From Patiria pectinifera (lineage: Eukaryota > Echinodermata > Asteroidea > Valvatida > Asterinidae): a stretch of 64,000 bases of DNA. The position numbers were made by a program, and so were the translations under genes. The DNA is taken from the NCBI GenBank assembly GCA_029964075.1, contig CM057134.1:24034905-24098904 (forward strand), in the 5' to 3' direction. Below, piece after piece: positions 57,758-64,000 of this stretch (position 1 is its first letter; each line of letters begins with the position of its first letter). The notes beneath the pieces are model-generated. The model was not told the DNA's origin and searched no databases. It saw only the letters and a program-made list of their open reading frames with translations.

Positions 57758-58500
57758 TGACTCTAATTTGATCGAAACTAAACAGGGGCCCTATCTGCTC
57801 CGTTCACAAGAACCCCCTCACTGGCAAAGGAAGCACAGTTGGGGGTGATCGACGGATGCCATCTTGCCTGACTACATTTTCTGCAAAGCGCGGCCACTGC
57901 GTGTACATAGTACAAATCTTTTGGTGAACGTGCATCACACAAGAGGAACGGTGCGCGTCAACCAGCGAAATGTCCCGCCCATGGGACATCGTTGCTAGGT
58001 AAAAGTGCGCCCTCTTTCACTACAAGAGACTGTCACGATCGCCGTTTTCCTGGAGATCGTGAAGTGTAGGGCCCGGTTCCTATATAACTAGGGAACAAAA
58101 TCCACTTTAAAAATTATGACCAAACTAGTTGGCGACATTCTCAATAAACAAGTATGTCATAGATAGAGAGCAAGGTTTTCATTTTGGACGGAAATTTGGA
58201 GGTAAAATGACGATGACAGCGCGGCGACAACACGCGACCCGAAAATAAAGATGGCGATCACCGCGCGATGTACCGTGAGCATACACAGCGCGCTGAATCG
58301 CAAGGCGGAAACCGCGCAGGAAAATAGTGATTTCTTCCCCAAAAATCTGTTTAAAATTGCAAAATAGGTGTCATTAGAAGTGAGAAAAGTCTGCTTTTGA
58401 TTGTTAAGGTGATTTTTGAGCAATACATTTTGACTCTAATTTGATCAAAACAAAACAGAGGCCCTACACTTCACGATTGCCATTTTCCTGACCCTGGCTG
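57758..58500. repeat. Decayed repeat block
   Basis: 'ttgactctaatttgatcgaa' (57759) recurs as 'ttgactctaatttgatcaaa' (58431). 'cgtgaagtgtagggcc' (58057) pairs in reverse with 'ggccctacacttcacg' (58459). 58290-58385 resembles 56275-56400. This probably represents one or two old inverted-repeat elements. No gene. Confidence 0.5.
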
Positions 58501-58695
58501 ATTCCTGTACAATAGTGTCCATATGTCACACAAATTTAGCATTTTGTTGGACTAAACAGTTATATTGAAATACCTTTATTGTTATTCACATCAGTGATAC
58601 AATAAGAACACTAAGAAATTACATTTATTTATAAATAAAAACATCTACATTTTGTTCATTATCACACAGAAAATGTCAGACATGGACAAATTCGG

Positions 58696-58729
58696 CACAC
58701 ATACATGTACATGTACATGTACATACTCC
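58696..58729. repeat. (ACATGT)n microsatellite
   Basis: 'acatacatgtacatgtacat' continues in the same pattern. Self-complementary hexamers of this type are scattered through the whole window. Confidence 0.8.
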
Positions 58730-58907
58730 AATGTAGCAGTAGTAAAAAGGAAGAAGGGGGGGGGGGACCTAGGACTCAGGCGTAGGAACAGGGGGGAAAC
58801 CCTGAAAGGGCCTGGCAAGGTAAAAAGGGAAAATTTCACCATCTGGAGGGGGACAAAGCTATAAAAATGGCAATGTGGTGGGGGAGAAATTTAACATGCA
58901 CAGAATA

Positions 58908-59834
58908 CAGTCGTTTTCCTAGTTCCGGATAGCAAACATCATTCAGGCTGATTTCAGCTCAACTACTCCATGAATTCAAGTGACATTGATTAAAAAGTTT
59001 ACCTTGAGTGATGGAGAGACCATCAAAATTTAAGCTCTTTTCATTTTGATTTTACGACGTCAAAATTAGTGCCGACGTCACTTTTCCTAGTTCCGGATCA
59101 GTTCAATCAGTTCTGAATCGATCAAAACTGCTTCATGCGAAAAAAAAAATCACGCGACAAAATCCCTTGTTAACCAGAACCAACCGAATCAAACATATTT
59201 TCTGATAAAGTATTATTTCATTATCCAAAAATAGTTCATGCAATTGCAAGAGAATTCCAGCAAATTTTAAAAAGAGAAAAAACATAAATGATTTTGAAAC
59301 TTTTGTCTGCAGCAGAACGGCTCGAACTCACGTACGGACCGAAAATCTTTGACCTAGCAGAATACGTCACACAAAATTGATTAATGCGCATGTAGTTGGG
59401 TTGTAAGTGCACGCGCGATCCGGAACGAGGCAAAAGCATACGGTCATTCCTTGGCGAATTTTCAAATCTAGAGACGCTACAACTTATTTTAATTGAACAA
59501 ACATTCGATGGAAGAGTTTATACGATTGTAGTGAATGAAAAAAATATTCGAAACCACACGGTACGAGAGATATACCGAGGAGAAAATTTATGTTATGCTT
59601 CCGTGATTTTCTTTAAACCGTCCAACATGTCCAAACATACATGACATATCGGAGTGCAAGTTGAAAATCTGGCCAAAATTCCTTTTCTAAAGATTTTAGC
59701 GAAAAGATCTTTGGGTATCAAGAAGCTTACATTTTTCTTTTCAACATCAGTCAAAATTTATTTTATTGGACACTAATCAAAAAGAAGTAGGGGTCGTTTG
59801 AAGCGATCCGGAACTAGGAAAACGGCTGTGACTG
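58908..59834. mobile_element. 927-bp non-autonomous DNA transposon, TA duplication
   Basis: The left end CAGTCGTTTTCCTAGTTCCG ('gat') is mirrored by 'atccggaactaggaaaacgg' ('ctgtgactg'). TA occurs at 58906-58907 and 59835-59836. 'cttttcctagttccggatca' recurs internally at about 59083. An internal 82-codon plus-strand ORF (59396-59644) has no recognisable match. Confidence 0.72.
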
Positions 59835-59845
59835 TAGGCCTACCC

Positions 59846-59968
59846 AGCTGGAGTTACCCAGCCCTGAGTTTTATCATTGGGTTGTCCCAATGATAAAACT
59901 CAGGGATGGGTAACTCCAGCTTTACCCAGCCCTGAGTTTTAAAAACTCAGGGCTGGGTAACTCCAGCT
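59846..59968. repeat. Two adjoining hairpins with shared arms
   Basis: Hairpin 1 (59846-59921) runs from 'agctggagttacccagccct' through 'gagttttatcattggg', a turn at 'ttg', and back to 'taactccagct'. Hairpin 2 (about 59921-59968) is 'tttacccagccctgagtttt' against 'aaaactcagggctgggtaac'. Both use the same sequence of about 25 bp. It begins 12 bases after the element ending at 59834. Confidence 0.85.
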
Positions 59969-60993
59969 AAGCCTAAGGCCTACCCTATCACTGTATCATT
60001 GATCAGGAGAAAAAAAAGAGAGAAAAATTGTACATAAAACAAAGGCCTTATTTGATGCTCAAGTTCCAGTCAAACAACATTCAGAAGAAACCGTAACATT
60101 TTATGGAAATACACAGGGACACTAAAAGCTATATCTTTCCATATTAACTTAAAAGTGTTAGCGTATTTACCAAAGTTTGCTCGTAGCCGAGTTCCCGGCG
60201 GTCCGGTTGAAGCGCCATCTTGGAATATGTTGGAAACCCCCACAATGCAATGCTCTCTAATTAAATGGGCATGATGTCGTCGTCCGTCGTCGTCTGCATG
60301 CTCTCCGATTTACAGAAAGGCACCACTCAAACCAGTCAAGGTTAGAAGGTTAGAAAGTTAAAACCAAATCATGCATTTGCCGCCAGGCAAACATCACTAG
60401 TCAATTCTTAAACGAAGAAAATGCTTGCGCACAAACCAATGAAAACATTTCCATGTGTCACCATCGTGACCCCGTGCGGGGAGGGGGGGGGCACAGCCCC
60501 CCATGAAACCTTGACACCCCAGTCCCCCTGAGATTTTGAGTTTCTAAAAAAATTTCATTGATCTATGATGACGCCCCCATGAAATGTTCCAGCCCCCAGC
60601 ACCGGGAGGGGGCGGAACCATGCAACCTTGTCCCCCACTGCGCTGAAAAAATTCCTGGCTACGCCCCTGCGCGCACGACATACACCAAGGACGAACCGAG
60701 AGTCCGTAGCATGCAGTAGAGGCAGACACGCCATTGCCAGACGATGGCCACTGGGAAAAGAAAATGCCCGCGAAGAAAAATAGACGACCCGCGCATTTTC
60801 GCTCCGTGGGCGGGAAAGTCGCGACTCTGCCCACGATCGATTCCACATTTCCTCGCATGTTTCAGTGCGGATTGTTTTTCTGCGCGGGAGCCGACGCCCC
60901 GGGAGCCTTTCTTTAACATTTTATTGGTTGTAACTTTTGTTGGATAGATAGAGGTAGAAAACGCTACTAATGATCTACCTGATATAGCCTACA
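59969..60993. other. No gene; repeat remnant with 'ctggctacgcccctg' end
   Basis: 60480-60670 is rich in G/C runs and ends in 'attcctggctacgcccctgc', a terminus I associate with a common marine-animal repeat family (CAGGGGCGTAGCCAGG). The family name is not assigned. A similar piece may be at 61200-61265. Overlapping ORFs here (60544-60947) are unsupported. Confidence 0.45.
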
Positions 60994-61044
60994 GATTGGT
61001 ACGGAAGCGTAGAAGGGCCAAAAGAAATTAAGAAAAAATTAGCT

Positions 61045-61130
61045 CCTATCTCGCCGCGGCGAGTTAGTATCTCGCCGCGGCGAGTTAGTATCTCGCCGCG
61101 GCGAGTTAGTATCTCGCCGCGGCAAATTAC
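61045..61130. repeat. 21-bp array with palindromic core, left arm
   Basis: Four units of TCTCGCCGCGGCGAGTTAGT plus 'a', with the last unit altered. The core CTCGCCGCGGCGAG is its own reverse complement. Confidence 0.92.
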
Positions 61131-62324
61131 TATTTTGTATCGGTGAGCGTCGGGCTTAACAATTACGATCCCTCCGGGTCCTATGGAACGCCAAAGAGGC
61201 ATCGCCGTAGCCAGGGTTTTCATCCTAGGGGACTTGGAGGGGCTTGAGGTTACAATGGAGGGGCGACCCAAAATTTCATCCGAGCTGAAAGGCCGTGAGA
61301 CAGGGTTCCTTCACCGGATATCCGCCCAATACCCGCCCTAGTCTAGTGTCCCACATACCACTCGGCCGGGCCACTATAGATGCTCTACATTAATCCGTGT
61401 TCCACTCGCGCTCGCGGGATAACTAACTAAAACACACAGTCAACCGGAACGCTATACCATGGCCGGTTTTGCCGCAACGTTGAAGTAAATATGACGTGCG
61501 CGTTATTAGCATATTAATTAGCGTGACTCTGCGTGACTTCACGTCGGTCTTGGTATAGACCAATCGAAAACAACCAAAAAGGTTAACATTTTTGGGGGGA
61601 GCGCTTGAAAGTATTGAAAAATGACGAACTCAAAGCCTATTTTTCAAATTGTAATGAAAAATACTGAACATATCAAAACGATTTTTTAGTACATAGTAGG
61701 ATCATGATCTCTGAGATACGGCCTTCAAAACGGGAGTAAATGATGTTTAAAGAGTTAACCCGCAAACATCCAAATGTCTGTGTAACGGTAATTTGAGCTA
61801 TTTCATTCAAATCGGTCGTAACGATCGAAAGACGGTACATTACAGTAATTACTTTCCCGCCCTCTGAGAGATGCAATCATAATGTTGAATAGTTGGCAGG
61901 GTCATCCTCATCCCGTACGCTAATGGATCTGGCATTCAAAGTGGATAAATCACCTGTTGCCGCCTATTGAACTTTGTTTTCTTTCTTAATTTATTCTTAA
62001 CAAAACAAGAAAGGACAACTTGATTATTACATATATTATTTCATTTATCGAACGTACCAACTAAAGAAATTAGAACCCAGCCCTGTGTGGGTGATTAGGG
62101 TGTTAGTTTTTCCAGAAGTTGATCACAGATTGCATAAATCCATCACCACTCGCGAAAATCCATCACCGATTGTGACAGTCAATCACCGATTGCAAAACTC
62201 CACTGCCTATCGATAAAGTGCATCACCGATTTGAAGATCACATTAAATGCCTCTTTGGCGTTCCATAGGACCCAAAGAGTATCGCTATTCGTCGTGTCTG
62301 ACGTTCGCCGATGCAAAACAGTAA

Positions 62325-62473
62325 GTCGCCACGGCGAGTTACTATCTCGCCGCGGCGAGTTACTATCTCGCCGCGGCGAGTTACTATCTCGCCGCGGCGA
62401 TATCGTAACTCGCCGCGGCGAGATAGTAACTCGCCGCGGCGAGATAGTAATTCGCCGCGGCGAGATAGGAACT
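62325..62473. repeat. 21-bp palindromic-core array, right arm, with inversion point
   Basis: Three or four units 'ttactatctcgccgcggcgag' are followed, after 'gcgatatcgt' at about 62398-62407, by the same units in reverse orientation ('gagatagtaactcgccgcgg'). The array is thus a palindrome of palindromes. It ends at the GGAACT insertion site. Confidence 0.9.
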
Positions 62474-62592
62474 TACGAAAGCCCTGTAGTGCCATAGAGA
62501 TTTTTTTTCTCGAAGTTCGTTTTGAGGAGATTTTTTTTCTCGAAGTTTTATGAAGTTACGGAGCCCCTAAAGGGACATCCAAAATTATTTTT

Positions 62593-62703
62593 TTATCTCG
62601 TGCGCACGACATAATATCTCGTGCGCACGAGATAATTATCACGTGCGCATGACATATATCTCGTGCGCACGACATATCTCGTGCGCACGACATACATCTC
62701 ATG
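62593..62703. repeat. Palindromic TCGTGCGCACGA array, left
   Basis: About five units 'atctcgtgcgcacgacataa', with variation. The core TCGTGCGCACGA equals its reverse complement. The array ends in CATCTCATG, the duplicated target of the innermost element. Confidence 0.88.
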
Positions 62704-63318
62704 GAATGTCGGACGCTTCGCCCCTTTTCCACGTCGCCCCATGTCACTTCGCCCCTAACCACATCGCCCCATCCCCACTTCGCCCCATCCCCACTTCGCC
62801 CCATCCCCACATCGCCCCATCCCCACTTCGCCCCATTCTCACTTCGCCCCATTCTCACTTCGCCACATCCCCACTTCGCCCCAGCTTTTACATGTAAAAA
62901 AAAATCTCATCTAAATGTATTTTATTGGCTTAAAAACAATTCCAACAGATTCACTAATTGCTAACCAACGGAAAGAATTAGCCCACCAATATTGACCAAA
63001 TGAACAATTCATAACAAACCTCTCAAGCTATCACTCTCCGCTACCGAGAAAAAAAGCTTGAAGTAAAAGATCCAACTTTGTTCCCAACCCGGCTATACCA
63101 ACCCGTCTCCCACTTATCTGAGAACGACAATACCAATCTACATGGGGCGAAGTGGGGATGGGGCTAAGTGGGGATGGGGCGAGCGAGGATGGGGCGAAGT
63201 GGGGATGGGGCGAAGCGGGGATGGGGCGAAGTGGAATGGGGCGAAGTGGGGATGGGCGAAGTGGTTAGGGGCGAAGTGACATGGGGCGACGTGGAAATGG
63301 GGCGAAGCGTCCGACACC
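62704..63318. mobile_element. Innermost element, 615 bp, CATCTCATG 9-bp duplication
   Basis: 'tgtcggacgcttcgcccc' on the left mirrors 'ggggcgaagcgtccgaca' on the right. CATCTCATG lies directly outside both ends (62695-62703 and 63319-63327). The arms consist of 16-bp units ('cttcgccccatcccca' on the left, 'ggggatggggcgaagt' on the right) around a unique centre (62886-63142). The 9-bp duplication suggests a Mutator-like integration, different from the 6-bp levels around it. Confidence 0.82.
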
Positions 63319-63327
63319 CATCTCATG

Positions 63328-63463
63328 CGCACGAGATATATGTCGTGCGCACGATATATTATGTCGTGCGCACGAGATATTATGTCGTGCGCACGAGATA
63401 TTATGTCGTGCGCACGAGATATTATGTCGTGCGCACGAGATATTATGTCGTGCGCACGAGATA
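63328..63463. repeat. 21-bp palindromic TCGTGCGCACGA array, right
   Basis: Five near-perfect units of 'attatgtcgtgcgcacgaga' plus 't', with a more diverged first unit. Mirror partner of 62593-62703. It directly abuts the 9-bp target duplicate. Confidence 0.92.
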
Positions 63464-63517
63464 AAAAAATAATTTTGGATGTCCCTTTAGGGGCTCCGTA
63501 ACTTCATAAAACTTCAT

Positions 63518-63827
63518 AAAAATCTCCTAAAAACGAACTTCGAGAAAAAAAATCTCCTAAAAACGAACTTCGAGAAAAAAAATCTCCTAAAAACGAACTT
63601 CGAGAAAAAAAATCTCCTCAAAACGAACTTCGAGAAAAAAAATCTCCTCAAAACGAACTTCGAGAAAAAAAATCTCCTCAAAACGAACTTCGAGAAAAAA
63701 AATCTCCTCAAAACGAACTTCGAGAAAAAAAAATCTCCTCAAAACGAACTTCGAGAAAAAAAATCTCCTCAAAACGAACTTCGAGAAAAAAAAATCTCCT
63801 CAAAACGAACTTCGAGAAAAAAAATCT
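63518..63827. repeat. 30-bp tandem array, about ten units
   Basis: Unit 'aatctcctcaaaacgaactt' plus 'cgagaaaaaa', exact period 30 except for single-A length changes. The first units read 'cctaaaa' and the later ones 'cctcaaa', so two unit types lie in blocks. The left arm of the same element has only about two units. Confidence 0.92.
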
Positions 63828-64000
63828 CTATGGCACTACAGGGCTTTCGTAGGAACTAAATTTTTCTTAATTTCTTTTGGCCCTTCTACGCTTCCGTAGA
63901 TTGGGACCTTCATGCACCAGCTTTCCAACAATAACCTGCAATGTTGTATAAAAATCAGCATAATTTCACTAGGCGTTGTCATGACATTCATCAGACCTGC

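Larger units (their letters stand above)
62557..63500. mobile_element. Probable third-level element, TACGGAGCCC termini
   Basis: TACGGAGCCCCTAAAGGGAC ('atccaaaattatttttttat') is mirrored exactly at 63460-63500. The ends have the same TACGG..CCGTA form as the outer levels. No direct duplication can be read: the flanking bases TGAAGT and ACTTCA are complementary, so the mirror symmetry extends past the putative ends. It may be an inner part of the second-level element instead of a separate insertion. Confidence 0.55.
62474..63851. mobile_element. Second-level nested element, TACGAAAGCC termini, GGAACT 6-bp duplication
   Basis: The left terminus TACGAAAGCCCTGTAGTGCC ('atagagattttttttctcgaag') is a perfect 42-bp inverted repeat with the right end at 63810-63851. 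GGAACT is duplicated at 62468-62473 and 63852-63857. Excising the element with one GGAACT joins 'gagat' to 'aggaactaaatttttctt', which matches the mirror image of the outer element's left arm. The terminal array unit (30 bp, 'ctcgaagttcgttttgagga'-type) is present about twice on the left but about ten times on the right. Confidence 0.88.
61000..63898. mobile_element. Outer nested element, TACGGAAGCG termini, GATTGG 6-bp duplication
   Basis: The left end TACGGAAGCGTAGAAGGGCC ('aaaagaaattaag') is mirrored by 'cttaatttcttttggccctt' ('ctacgcttccgta') ending at 63898. GATTGG is duplicated at 60994-60999 and 63899-63904. Behind each terminus comes a CGCCGCGGCG array, then a ~75-bp arm (61131-61206, mirrored at 62248-62324). 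The centre, 61207-62247, has no recognisable gene. The right arm is split by the insertion 62474-63851. Without that insertion the element is about 1.5 kb. The ends and 6-bp duplication fit what I recall of the IS3EU superfamily, but no transposase is present to prove it. Confidence 0.82.

Noticed and set aside
59396-59644. 82-codon plus-strand ORF within the TA-flanked element
   Set aside because: No recognisable domain and the length is compatible with chance; not called as a gene.
60544-60947. Overlapping ORFs of 60-104 codons in a GC-richer stretch
   Set aside because: They overlap in several frames on both strands and lie in a repeat-like segment; typical chance ORFs.
62231-62497. 'SRRGELL'/'TRRGEIV' ORFs on both strands
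   Set aside because: They are translations of the CTCGCCGCGGCGAG array, which is its own reverse complement; not protein coding.
63168-63472. ORFs made of 'CRAHEIL' or 'YVVRTR' repeats
   Set aside because: Translations of the TCGTGCGCACGA and GGGGCGAAGT arrays.
63518-63827. CRISPR-like regular repeats
   Set aside because: The 30-bp units are directly tandem without spacers, and the genome is eukaryotic.

Overview
This is an animal nuclear genome window. It has spliced genes with long introns (consensus GT..AG sites), tRNA-derived SINEs, many short inverted-repeat DNA transposons and one 500-base assembly gap. The repeat load, the frequent acatgtacatgt-type tracts and the kinds of transposon genes point to a marine invertebrate. 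An echinoderm, hemichordate or cephalochordate would fit, but the sequence alone does not let me choose. Only two host genes can be supported, and they converge.

Region 1 (1-22353, plus strand): twelve exons of REV1, the translesion DNA polymerase / deoxycytidyl transferase. The first visible exon begins at the end of the BRCT domain, so the 5' part lies outside the window. All splice phases agree, and the reading frame runs through the catalytic core, little finger, three ubiquitin-binding motifs (human REV1 has two) and the C-terminal polymerase-binding domain to a stop at 22351-22353. The introns hold two tRNA-type SINEs, a Mutator-like MITE with long arms, Harbinger-like MITEs with TTA/TAA target duplications, a 160-bp hairpin, and an inverted repeat pair around one exon.

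Region 2 (about 23 to 50.4 kb): no host gene is recognised. It is a dense run of transposon-associated coding remnants, all on the minus strand. They are several copies of an intron-bearing DUF6729-type gene, a 'DVWHVAKG' transposase-like gene, an uninterrupted 403-residue ORF of an unassigned invertebrate family, an 'LHCDN'-type fragment, a DIRS-like reverse transcriptase, a 'DGMDQ'-type gene, a type-B DNA polymerase fragment, a HARBI1-like nuclease fragment, and a zinc-ribbon ORF with a perfect 33-bp minisatellite. Most are broken. Many breaks in the DUF6729 copy are TGA at arginine positions, which looks like CpG decay.

Region 3 (50.8-54.2 kb): a 172-bp tandem repeat runs into the 500-N gap. 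To its right are the first two exons of a minus-strand CLC-2-like chloride channel, with an intact mariner-type MITE in the intron. The remaining channel exons are not seen, so the gap or a misjoin cuts the gene.

Region 4 (54.3-64 kb): no gene. Mobile elements are nested in one another. The most striking is 61000-63898, a set of inverted-repeat elements inserted inside one another. Two have TACG..CGTA ends and 6-bp target duplications, and the innermost has a 9-bp duplication. The arms are built from short tandem arrays, two of them with perfectly palindromic, CpG-rich units (CTCGCCGCGGCGAG; TCGTGCGCACGA).
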